The notes under the pieces: model-generated
Told to the model about the DNA's origin: nothing
What the model saw: only the letters and a program-made list of their open reading frames with translations
Databases searched by the model: none
Translations under genes and position numbers: made by a program
Assembly: GCA_030062745.1 (NCBI GenBank)
Contig: CP099848.1
Location: forward strand, 20,571,081-20,635,080
Source: Capitulum mitella
Lineage: Eukaryota; Arthropoda; Thecostraca; Pollicipedomorpha; Pollicipedidae
DNA: 64,000 bases
Direction: 5' to 3'
Shown here: positions 34,520-46,600 of the stretch, piece by piece
Numbering within the stretch: the first letter of the stretch is position 1
How the letters are laid out: each line of letters begins with the position of its first letter

Positions 34520-34999
34520 GCGTCGCCGCAAAATGAGGGCGCGCGGAACCCTCGTCCATCCAGGCCGCTGACGTCAGGCCGGCGTGTTTCAGCGAGCCTA
34601 GAAAGGCTGATATGCTTCATTGTAACATGACGCTCGCAGACGCGCGCGGATCTGCGTCCCCTCCCGGAGCACGTGAGATCACGACCTGACAGAGCGCAGG
34701 CAATGCAAGGTCCGGCCAGCCATGCACCATCGTCCTCGGCACGCTGCACCGTACACAGTGCGCGGCGCCGCGTCATCATGGAGCCGCCGACAGACAACTA
34801 CCTGAGCTCAACCCACGACCGCAGGACAAGGAAATTCATCAAGCATCTGGCAAGAAAGGCAAAGACAAGACGATTCATCGCCAGACAGCTCAGCAGCACG
34901 GCAGCACAGCTGCTAAGACACAACAGCAGCTGCAAAACCAGGCCTTCGATTGGGCTGACCAGATACAACCGCGTTGGCTGTGAAATCAAACCAATGCAG

Positions 35000-35061
35000 A
35001 TGCAACAGAGCGCCCGAGCCACTGCATCGTAATGCTGTGGCCCGGGCGCTCTGGTTGCACC
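35000..35061 (+). other. Near-perfect hairpin
   Basis: AGAGCGCCCGAGCCACTGCA folds against TGCTGTGGCCCGGGCGCTCT. The stem is about 27 bp with two mismatches and one bulge, around a loop of about 4 nt. The loop is short for a microRNA precursor. Confidence 0.5.
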
Positions 35062-35640
35062 GCCACGCCAGGGCGGTGAACACGAACCGTTGCTTGCTGG
35101 GCAACTCGAATAACAACGCGCCGATCAGGTAGTAGGTTGAACATTTGGGTTGAATGCAACATATAAACTCCGACTACATTCCACAATGACTCTGTTTCCG
35201 AGCATGGTGTTGCGGGCTAAGCTGTGCAGACTCAGTCGCCGCGCTCGACGTCGACCAGCCGACCGTCATGTGTAACGGTGCATTTCCATCATATTCGCAC
35301 TAGGTGCTTGGGACGGAGCACGCATAAACACGGAACCGCGAAAGAAGAAAGAAGTATGAAATCTCCCGTCCGCCTATAGGGAGGGACTATTCCATGAGAC
35401 TCTGATAGGAGCGGACCCATCGTCGGAAACCAAATTCCATTCTGGCTTGGCCAGAATGAAAAACTCGGTCTCTGTAGGAACTTATCTGTGGGAACTTGTG
35501 CATAACTCTGTAAGACGTAGTTGCAGCGATGTTCGTTTTCGGGGACTTATGTTAATCTCTGTACATAACCCTGCCAGGCGTAATTATAATGGAGCGATGT
35601 TCCTTTTCGGTTTCATCTGGCATCTGTGCTTGTGTCTTAA

Positions 35641-36850
35641 CCCTATTCCCGGCAGGGGGGGGCGGAATCCGCCCCCCCTCGGGTTTTTTGCTTGCCAATT
35701 CCAGGCTTTTTGACGCAGCTTCACGAAACTTGGTGACTTTTCCTAGCTATTCCTTCTACGCGCCGTGACAAAATTTCGAAATTCTATTTTGCTCAGGGGC
35801 GGAGCCAGGCAACGTTTTTGGGAGGCACCTCAGGTCATTTTTGGCCATGTTGATGGTAAAAGGAAAATGCCTGCCAAAAACAGAGTTTTGAAGATAGAAC
35901 TTAAAACTTTATATGGATGTATAGCTAAATAGCTGGGCAATGTGCATATATAATTTTGTTTATTTGAGGTCACTTTACAAGGTCAGGTCAAGGTCAAAAG
36001 TCAAAATTTGTTTTTTCGCAATAATTTCGGCGCCGTTTTTTCAAATGCCAAACCCGGAATATATATGACGTAGAAAGATGCCCTCTACTTGTGTACCAAG
36101 TTTCAGCTTGATATCAGGTCAGGTCACGGAGCTATGACCTAAAATGTCAGTGCACGTACCCTATATCGCAAAAGCCAAAAAATGAATTTTTTGGAATAGA
36201 GTGAATTTATTCGATTAAAAACGTTTACAGATAATATTGAATGCACACGACATCATTCCAAGTGACCCCAAGGTCACTGGAGGTCATTTAAGGTCAAAGG
36301 TCACAAGTTGATCTGAGAAACGTGTGGCCATGACAGTTCCCCCTTTTTTATGTCCCTGGCACCGCCTATGCTAACATTATACAAACATTGTAATGCGATT
36401 TGTACTTCTTTAGCATAACATGACTAGCAGAAGCCAAAAAAGTGTTTTGGCCTCTTTTGTTCATTCCGTTATTGGAAAACTAATCCCCCTATTTTTGAAA
36501 CCCTGTGAACGCCCAAGAATTTTCTCAAAATTTCAAATTTGCATATCCGTGGTAAAAGCCTTATCCATAATCTCTCGATTGATGCCAGTTTCATCGAAAT
36601 CGGTCCATAAACAACGGAGTTATAAGAAGTTAAAAAGTACCCCCCATTTTGACATTTTTTCCCCCCTGTATCCACAAATTTCAAAATTTTGAAAATTTCT
36701 TTTTATCAAAATGTAGTTCACGTCACGGCAAATCGATTGCCGTTTGTTGCGATGAAATCGGATAAGTCGTTCTCGAGATCTCAGGGGGGGGCCGAATCCG
36801 CCCCCCCCTGCCGGGAATCGGCCATACCGTCTAGCCCTCCGGGAATAGGG
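35641..36850. mobile_element. 1210-bp TTAA-flanked element, copy 1 (piggyBac-like, non-autonomous)
   Basis: Flanked on both sides by TTAA (35637-35640, 36851-36854), with inverted ends CCCTATTCCCGGC...CCGGGAATAGGG. TTAA target sites and CCCT-type termini fit piggyBac-type elements (established for that family). G- and C-tract blocks lie just inside both ends. No transposase ORF. Confidence 0.82.
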
Positions 36851-37151
36851 TTAAGTACCACTGTTGCCAGCATGCTACCTTTTATATCATTTAAATAGAC
36901 CGGCCATGGTACCCTGCAATACACTGTTGTTGCACCACGCCTCACTTTGACCCGCGACTGAGGCTGGAAAATCCCCAGTACTGAAGTAGACGGTCAAGGA
37001 CGAGATAAAGCGCTGAGGGACACAGAAACATTCCAACAGCAATCGGTCTGCCGTACGCATAATTGCCGGCTTGCTGCGGACATAGTATTCGGTTTGCAGT
37101 GTAAAGCCAGGTAGTTAGACTATGGTAGGTATTATCGGCATCATTACGATT

Positions 37152-37176
37152 CATTCATTCATTCATTCATTCATAT
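37152..37176 (+). repeat. (ATTC)n microsatellite
   Basis: About six tandem ATTC units. Confidence 0.85.
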
Positions 37177-37612
37177 CATTACCCTATGACTACCTTTGCC
37201 ATACAGTCTTTTTCGAACAATGTTCTGTTTGCGATCTTCTGAATACGAGCTTCTTCCATGCGGTGTGATGTCATGCAGTCTTGCCTAAGGCCTACAGCAA
37301 TCTGGGTGTTGTCAAAAGCGAGTCTACCACGCCTATAGTTTCACGGCAACCGTCCGTGGCGCTTCTGGCTACTATGACGAGTTGACGTTTGCCTGACCGT
37401 TTGGCCGCGCCCGTTGGACAGACATTGCGTAGTAGATGGGGATTATGAGCGTTTACATTCTGTGAAATCGGCACCACAATTTTGAGTGACATTTTTTGAA
37501 AAGCCAATTAAACGCTGGGTTCCTGTTTAACTGGACGCTTGGAAATGGTTTTGGCGTGGTGACAACGTTCTGTGGAGGGCTACCTATACCAAGCCAAATT
37601 TCAGTACCTGAA

Positions 37613-37670
37613 ATGAATGGGCTACAGTTACTGTTTTGCGTCACCTTGTTGTTAGCCTCTGTCCATTCAG
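37613..37670 (+). CDS. Nrx-IV: Nrx-IV exon 1 (signal peptide)
   Basis: MNGLQLLFCVTLLLASVHS followed by the first base of a split Glu codon; donor GTGAGT. The phase (1) and a mature start at ELCDSP fit exon 2, 10.8 kb downstream. An earlier in-frame ATG at 37496 would place the hydrophobic run internally and is less likely. Confidence 0.8.
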
Positions 37671-40600
37671 GTGAGTGTTGAAGTGCTTGTCAGCCAGAAT
37701 GTTTTGTTGTGGTTTCAGTTAAGGAGGTGTAGCATGAACTTCAGAACAAAAATCACAGCCTGTTGCCTTACTGTTGAAAGGAAAACAAGTTTGACAGCTG
37801 GAGCATGTATCTAATTTTTTGGATTTTCATTAATTATGGTGTGACCATCAAATGGGAGTCTGTCTGTTATATTTTAGATGATGGTATGCCTCTTGCTTTA
37901 TCACTGCATTAAGCCAGCAGACACCACAGTTCCTCAAACATTCTGATTTTGGGTTGATATTCTTGGTTAGCTTTCATTTTGGCACCAGTTTAGCTGCAAA
38001 TCTTACCTTTTTGAATGAAGATGCAGTGGAATGCTGATTACCATGGGGTGATTTTTTATGATGCCAATGGACATTGGCCCCATTTTTGTGACAGGATTGA
38101 ATTACAAGCCAGATTTCCCTCAGGAGGGAAATCAGGATTTTAGGCAGTGTTGCCATGACCACACACAGCAAATCCAAGTAACATTCGATATTTCAGTCTG
38201 GACTACTTAAGGAAATCTTGGATTAGGTGCTAAGTATGGCATGTGTGTGACATTTCCCTTCAGAGTGGACAGGAATGTATTCCATAGTAGATTACTGAAT
38301 GGACAGAGTTTGGGCAATCCTTTAAACATAACGGGGGGAAAAAAAAAGGTGACCTTTGGCGAGAAACAACAAAATGACGGAGCTCAGGTTAGGTTAGGCT
38401 AGGTTAGGTTAGGTTCCAATAGTAGATCCACGACCCTAGCTCCAGTGAATTCCAAGGACCAGAGTTTGTTGTTGCAGCCTGGTGTTGTGAGGTTAGAGAG
38501 CATTGTGGTGCCAATTTATCATTGTTTTTTTTTGTCAATAAGTGTCCAACAAAAAAGAACTTGATTTTGGTGCAGGCTGCTCCTTTGCAGGGCACTGAAA
38601 CAAATGTAGTGCATAATGCTGTCATGTGCTTTGGATTTACATGTAATCTGGATTTCCTCATGAAATTGTCTTTTTCAATCTGGATTCACAAAGCCAATCT
38701 AGTTTGCTAAAAGAGGTGTCTCCATGACCTCTGAAACCAAGGTTTGAAGGGAAATCCAGATTTGCTAGTGCCATGGAAACAGGGCTATTGATTGGCTGGT
38801 CTGTGGTGTTGTCAGTAGCTTGATATAAAGGTGGTACATAAGCATTTACATTATTCATTAGTAATGTCTTTTTTACTCCTTTCAGGATTGACATTTTTCT
38901 TGTTTTATTTGTATTTGGTAGGGTTTTTCCTTGTTAGCATTTTTTTATGCAAACATTTTTTATTTCCATTGATGTATATTTGTGTCATTTATCTCAGTTC
39001 TATTACTGTTAAGTAATATATTTTTGCTTTATTTGCTTTGCCTTTTTTGTGTATTTCCTTCCCAAGTCATGTATTCTTTAGGTTATGTTTATTGTTTCTT
39101 GAACTTTCCAGGAGTATTTTTATTTTAGTATCCTTGATAATTTTTTTCTACATCATTTCATTTTATTAATGTTTTAACTTAAGTTAATAGATTTTTTAGC
39201 ATTTTAATATTGACATTTTTTGGCTGCCCATGTACTTCATATTATTGTGATTCCCTGTGTTTCTGGAATATTGTAGTATTACTTTTTATCTGTTTGTTGT
39301 TTTTTGTTGCACATTTCACACCTCTTGTGTGTGCATTATTTCTTCTTTATGTTTATTTCATATGCATTTTTGTTAAATTTGTTGCTTTAATACTATTCCC
39401 ATCTTTTGTCTATCCATGACAATATTATTCTTACTATTATGGTATGCTTGTCTTATGTCATTTCTTCACCCATGTATTGTTTTTTGTTAGGTGTGATCAT
39501 CAGAATATTTCCCATTTGTACATTGATATCACTCAGTAAATGGTGTTCTGTGGGATAGCCAGAATAATGGCATTTTGGGGCACTGCAGTGGAGCCAAGCA
39601 TTGTACTGGAATACATTTTGTGTGGAAATTGCAGCCTGTAAGTTTCTGAAATTGTGGGATTTTGTAAATAGCCTGCATGTAATGCAATACATATATATTT
39701 TTCTACAGGTTGTGTATCTTTACATGTGTGGTGTGAAATGGGCCAGTGGCCATATTCATGGCATTATTGACAGAGAAAATGTGTTCAGTTTGTTGCAGTG
39801 TGAAAGGCAGTTTGCTTGCTGTTTCCTGGCATACAGTTCCAGACTTTTAACTTAACTTCAGATACAGAACATAAGTGCCTGACACCATGTGTAGCAGACA
39901 TATAGCCATGATTTTCTTTGGGGGGGGCATGTCATAAGCCAATTTGTCATATACGATGAGCATAGGATGAAATTTATACGAAAAAGCAGCAGTGTCATGT
40001 AATTGGTGTTATATTTTATGCTCAGGAATACATATCATGTTTACTTTTGCAGCTTCTATATGATCACTTTTGTGCACTCTTGCAAAATTGCTAAATACTT
40101 AGTATTGACCATTTGGCTCAGGGTGGCCATGGACCCCATGCCCCCTCCCCCCACCTTTGACTGTGCTCCTGATGTATAGTGGCCCCAATATCTTATACAA
40201 CAAATTTATGCAGGCAAGGTGTATCAGAATTTAGTCCATTGATTTCAGTTGACTCAGATAATTGTAGATGACATTGAAGGATCCAGTAAATCCAGCTTGG
40301 GGGGCAGGGCAAACCCAAATTTGTTGAGAATGATAGATCAGTAACTGGAGGGGGGGGGGGAGATGCTGGCCATGGGTTTGGAGTCATGGTCATTTTTCAA
40401 CACCTGGGGCATTCCATGACAAATTAACAAGGGGATTGTACCTTGATGACTCAGATCGAGGCCAGAATTATTGCGTGGGGTTTTCTTATGCCCTGAATCC
40501 ACCTGTACAAATTGTAATTTGAACAGATCAGCAGTTCAGGAATTACGGCCTCCAATATTTCTGCGAAGTCACGTTACAAGGATTTCTTCGGTAGCCAATA

Positions 40601-43600
40601 ACCATGTGAAATTTTATTCAAAATCTAAATGTCTGGGCATGTTTGGACTTGGAAACGTTTAAGGAAATAGTTACGAGTCAGGCTTGTTATATATGATAAA
40701 CAATGAGTTATGGTATGACCTCGGACCACGTGGCCTTCGGTGACCTCGGTGCCTGTGAAAATGTCAAATTTTGTCGAGCCAAAATGGAAGGCACTTGTTT
40801 TGGTTTCATATGTAGCAAATTAAAAGAAACAACATTTTTGTCACAAAAACTCATTTTGAGTGCAAATTTTTCTGTGTTTCAAGGTTTTTGAGACCCTGCC
40901 CCAGGACCTCGAGAACTAAGAGAGCTTCGGAGATGAGAGTAACATGAATCGAAAGCTCCTCAAATGGCATGAAGAATGAATGCATACTTATTGATTCTGA
41001 GTTAATGTTGAAGGGTCAGAACGTCAAACTAGGCCATGTTATGACATCCGAAATCTGTGGAAAATGGAAGCAAGTATGACGGTTCTGTAGATTCATCTTG
41101 AGTACTGAGATGCATCTTGAGTACTGAACTGGTCAAAAAGGGCCATAAACGTTATTTCATCGTCGAAAGGATATTTTCTACTCATCAGGTCATGCCAAGT
41201 GGAGTCAACAGCTGTTGGAACGTAGCACTGATTGGTGTCGAAACTAGCAGTCAGGTAAATTTGTTTCAGGCGTGCATTTTAAAATCACCGTTGCAAAAAT
41301 ATCCTTTTGGCAACGGGAAATCGTTTCTGGCCCTTTTTGACTGCTCCGTACTCAAGATAAATTTATAGGACCGTCATGTTTGCTTTAATTGCCCACAAAT
41401 TTTGAACTTCATGATGACTTCCAGACCCTACAAGATTAACTCAGAGTTAATAAATATGCATTCATTCTTCATGAAATTTGACGATCTTTTGATTAGTGTC
41501 ACTCTCATCTACGTAACTCTCTAAGTTCTCAAAATCTTGGGACGTGGGACTCGAAAACCTTCAAATATGGTAAAAATGGTACCATTTTAATCAAATGGTA
41601 AAACTTACAGTATCAAAATGGGCTTTTATATCAATAACGCAATTTCCTTTATTTGCTGTATGTGAGGCCAACATATGGGTCTTTCCTTCTGGCTCACAAA
41701 ATTTGACATTTTTACGGGCATCGAGGTCACCGAAGGTCACGTGGTCTGAGGTCATATCATAATTTTTTATTACTTGTTATATGTAAAGTCTGATCACTTA
41801 TGGTTTTCTCCAAACATTTCCAAGTTCAAAATGTCCGAATATTTAGATTTGGAATAATATTTCACATTGTTATCGTCCACCGAACAAACCCCAGCAGCGT
41901 GACCTCGCCGACCTGCCGGAGGCTATAACGTCTGAGCCGTTGATCTGATCGAACTACAGTTTGCGCAGGTCGGATTCAGGGCATACGGAAACGATGTGAT
42001 GACACAAAACCAATTTTGGTCAAAATCTGAGACGTTAGGGTGGACAATCACCCCTTTTCCGTGCTGATTTGTCGTGAAGTGCGTCACCTATAGGGCGTTG
42101 AAAAGTACCCAGATAATGGGAAATAGGTATAGTGTCGGCGTAATGGAATGTCCTTTAGATGGTATGCTGCGTCTGCGTCGTGCGACCGTTTAACCTCGGT
42201 TATGTCATCCGAGGTTACTGAGGCTGCTTGGTCTCAGCATCCGTTTTACAGTTAAATTGATCACAAAAATACAGTTTTTACCGAGATGTGAATAAATGAA
42301 TATCACTGCCAATTGTGCACAAGGTCAGATTGCAATGATGGGTGAAAATTTGTACCACATTGGCATGTAAATCGTCCTACCCATGTCCACAGACAACATG
42401 GACGTAGGAACGGGGAGGGGGCAGGGGGCCATGATCCCCCACGTTTTGGGAAGCTTAACATTGGCCCTTCTTGAAAAAAGCGTCTGTCCCCTCTCCCACC
42501 TACTTTTTCTGGATGTTCCTGTGTCCCTGACCGACAGGCAAGGGTGGCGGGGTAAAATAGCTGTAAGAGAGGCGAAGACGCTAAAAACAAGCAAAAAAAT
42601 GGGAACTTAACTAAGCAGGCAAGGAAGAAGGCATGTGGCGTACATGTTCCGACAAGCCTTACTCGGTTAGGGTTGTCGACAGCTTTCTTTCGGTAAGGGC
42701 CTCGAACAGGTTGCACCCAGCAGTGGCAAGAGACCGCGAACTTATGATTTTTATGGGGCCTCGTAGAATGGCCCCGGCTGACTTGTCCTGACACAGGGTT
42801 CGGACCCTGCAAGGGGCCCCGGCTTCCACCCAACAGAGGACATGGTATCAGTTACACTCAAAGGTGGTTTAGCGGCCCGGGCCTCACAGTTTTCAGGGGA
42901 CCTCACAGGATTTATGGGCCGGGGTGCCCTGCTCTAAACCGGGCTTTGAATGCTCCCAGGGGGCCCTGGCTTAGGTTCGAGAGGGGCCTCGTACCAGTTA
43001 CACTCGAAAATAAACCAGAGTCCCGGTTTTTCGAGAGATCTCACAGAACGGACCCAGGTCACCCTGGCTAAACCAGGGTCCGGGTCTGGGGGGGGGGGGG
43101 GGGGGCGGCAGCGTCCGTCCGTAAGTGGGCTTCATACCAAATACACTGAGACGGGTGTGACCCAGTGTGACCCTGAGACGGGGAACTTATGATTTTTCAG
43201 GGGCCGCGCAGAATGGACTTGGCAAGCGTCCCTTGATAAAGAGCTTGGACCATGCTAGGTGGCCCCGGCGTCCATCCGAGAGCGGGTCTCTTGTCGCGTA
43301 TGCTCAGAAGTGGTCCGGAGACCATGAACTTACAATTTTTAAAGGGCCTCACAGAATGGACCAAAGTTCGGACCTCGGAGGGTGCGCCAGTTTCCGTTCG
43401 TACGGGCCTGGTGCCGATCACACTCAAAAGTTACCAAGGATCTGGGTATTTGATTTTTTAGGGGCATCGCGGAACCTGCTGGCCTGCACCGAGCCGGACA
43501 CAACTCCACGATGCTGGAGGGTTCCGGTTTCCGTTTGTGAGAAGGCCGGAAGCTGGAAACCTTACCTTTCTTTTAAGGGCCTTACAGAATGGCCGCGGTG

Positions 43601-46600
43601 GCCTGAGTCTGTTCTGTCACCGAACCATAGTCCCGAACCGGCCAGGGGACCTCGGCTTCAGCCCGTAAGAGGGTCTGGCTGGTTATTGGGTCAGTTGGTG
43701 GCATTCTGGACCGAAAGTGGAGATTTGTCTATCCTACGGGGGCCGAGTCCCCCTCCTCTCCCAGTGGTTTTGAGATTTAGCAGGCGCCTTTGGGTGATGC
43801 ATGGAAAGAAATTCATTAAAAAGACATTTAGCCCCTCCCCCGCTCATTTTAAGAATCCTCCGCGTATGCTCTCGACTACCAGCGTCATTCGCGTCCCAGC
43901 CGGGCACGCCGGTTAACGCGGGGACGGCGAAACGTGACTGTTACCCGGTGCGCACCGCGCTTTTAGGGCATCCTTGAACTGTGGGTAGTACAGTGGTGGT
44001 AACGAAGTTTTGAAACAGTACATCATATATCAGTTTCCATGTTTGCGGGATTATTATGCGTCTATTGCGCAATATATTACCATTGGGGTGTAGGATGGTA
44101 AAATCATTTGGGGAACTCATCCTTGGGTCGATTAACCGGGGGTATCCTCAGATACTGATTTTGCCCCATGTTCGGCCCACTTTTTTGAAGACATAAAAAT
44201 AGTAATTTCAGACATTGTATTTTCCTTTTGCGCAGATTCCCATTGTGAAAGTTTGCGTCAGGACAAAAAAAAGTTGATCGGAAAACTACGTCCTGCTGCG
44301 GAGCACCCGCCCCGTGCCAGAATGGGTTCTCCTCCCCAGCGCTTCTGTTGAACGTAGTGCCATAGTTGACTTGCTGTTTTTTGTGTGTGTTTGTTTGCCT
44401 TACCTAGTTTTTTCTTGAGCTTGACTTCCAAAGTGGGGGGTGGGGGAGGCGGGCTGGGGCCTCCCAACTGTATAGGATCCTGCACCCCTGGTATCATTGG
44501 CAGTGAAATCTGTATACGTAGTGTGTCGCTGAGGTTATGTGAGCTTAGTTGTTGAGTGGCAGAATTTGCACAACGCGCTGTTGTGGATCGTCGGCTTGGC
44601 CTGCCCGGATGGCCGAAATACGATTCCCATAAGGTGGCCTCACTTCTGAACTTTTCGTGCCACGTGGACTTTTTTGAGGGTAAGGGGCTCGTCATAGAAA
44701 AAGGGGACTTCTCAAGATCAAGGGGCTTCGAAATTTCGTTGTGCCCCCAGGATCAGAAAGGATCCGACGTTACTGCAAATAGGGTATACAGACGCCTGAT
44801 ATTATATCAAGAACGTAAGCCAGGGCCTAATTTAAGGATGTGTGTCTGTGTGTCTAAATTTGTGTCCAAATTTCCGTGACTGGGTGTCCAATTTTCGTCG
44901 CGTGGTGTCCAGATTGTTGGAAAAGGGGGCTTGTCATTGGCTACATAAAATGCCTTTGCCAAGGGAAAATTTCTTAAGGGCGGTCAGCGGAGACGGAGGC
45001 TGTAAGCGCCATCCCCGCGTTGCAGGAAAGAGATACAGTAGAATGATGATGACAGTTGAGTCCTCAGACGCAAAACAGACTTAAACGACCACAAGCATGG
45101 GAACAGCACTATATGTAGTAATCGGCGTAAGGCATTGCCCACACGATACGGGTGGCTATACTAGGATTCCCGCAAAGTAGGGAAATGGCAGATGGCGTTC
45201 ATTTTGAATTTGCTTGTCTTTGCTGGTGAAATAATCCAACGTAGCCTGACGCTTCTTCAACTTTGCCGATGGTATGAACTCATGATGCTCTGCGGCGCGC
45301 GCCTTAACCCTATTCCCGGCAGGGGGGCGGAATCCGCCCCCCCTCGGGTTTTTTGCTTGCCAATTCCAGGCCTTTTAACGCAGCTTCACGAAACTTGGTG
45401 ACTTTTCCTAGCTGTTCTTTCTACGTGCTGTGACAAAATTTCAAAAAATTTTCTTGCTCAGGGCGGAGCCAGGCAACGTTTTTGGGAGGCACCTCATGCC
45501 ATTTTTGACCATGTTGAGGGTAAAATGAAAATGTCTGCCAAAAACAGAGTTTTAAAGCTAGAACTTAAAACTTTATGTGGATGTATAGCTAAATAGCTGG
45601 GCAATGTGCAGATGTAATTTTGTTTATCTGAGGTCATTTTACAAGGTCAGGTCAAGGTCAAAAGTCAAAATTTGTTTTTTTCGCAATAATTTCGGCGCCG
45701 TTTTTTCAAATGCCAAACCCGGAATATATATGACGTAGAAGGGTGCCTTCTACTTGTGTACCAAGTTTCAGCTTGATATCAGGTCGGGTCACGGAGCTAT
45801 GACCTAAAATGTCAGTGCACGTACTCTATATCGCAATAGCCATAAAATGAAATTTTTGGAATAGAGTGAATCCAAATGATTGAAAACGTTTGCAGATAGC
45901 ATTAAATGCACACGAGATCATTCCAAGTGACCCCAAGGTCATTGGAGGTCATTTAAGGTCAAAGGTCGCAAGTTGATCTGAGAAACGTGTGACCATGACA
46001 GTTCCCCCTTTTTCATGTCCCTGGCACCGCCTATGCTAACATTATACAAACATTGTAATGCGATTTGTACTTCTTTAGTATAACATGACTAGCAGAAGCT
46101 AAAAAAGGGTGTTTGCCTCTTTTGTTCATTCAGTTGTTAGAAAACTAATCCTCCTATTTTTGAAACCCTGTGAACGCCCATGAATTTTCTCAAAATTTCA
46201 GATTTGCGGACCCATGGTAAAAGCCCTATCCATAATCTCTCGATTCATGCCAATTTCATCGAAATCGGTCAATAAACAACGGAGTTATAAGAAGTCCAAA
46301 AGTACCCCCCATTTTGACATTTTTGCCCCCCTGTATCCACAAATTTTAAAATTTTTGAAATTTCTTTTTATAAAAATGTAGTTCACGTCCCGGCAAATCG
46401 ATTGCCGTTTGTTGCGATGAAATCGGACAGGTAGTTCTCGAGACCTCGGGGGGGGCCGAATCCGCCCCCTCCTCCTGCCGAGAATCGACCATACCGTCTA
46501 GCCCTCCGGGAATAGGGTTACACCGACTGACGCAACTGACAGCCGAGGTCCAGTGGCCATCGTCTCACTGCACTGTAACGACTTTGTGTCGTGTGAAGCG

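Noticed and set aside
37496-37612. N-terminal extension of Nrx-IV from an upstream ATG
   Set aside because: It would bury the signal peptide 39 residues in; the ATG at 37613 gives a standard signal sequence.
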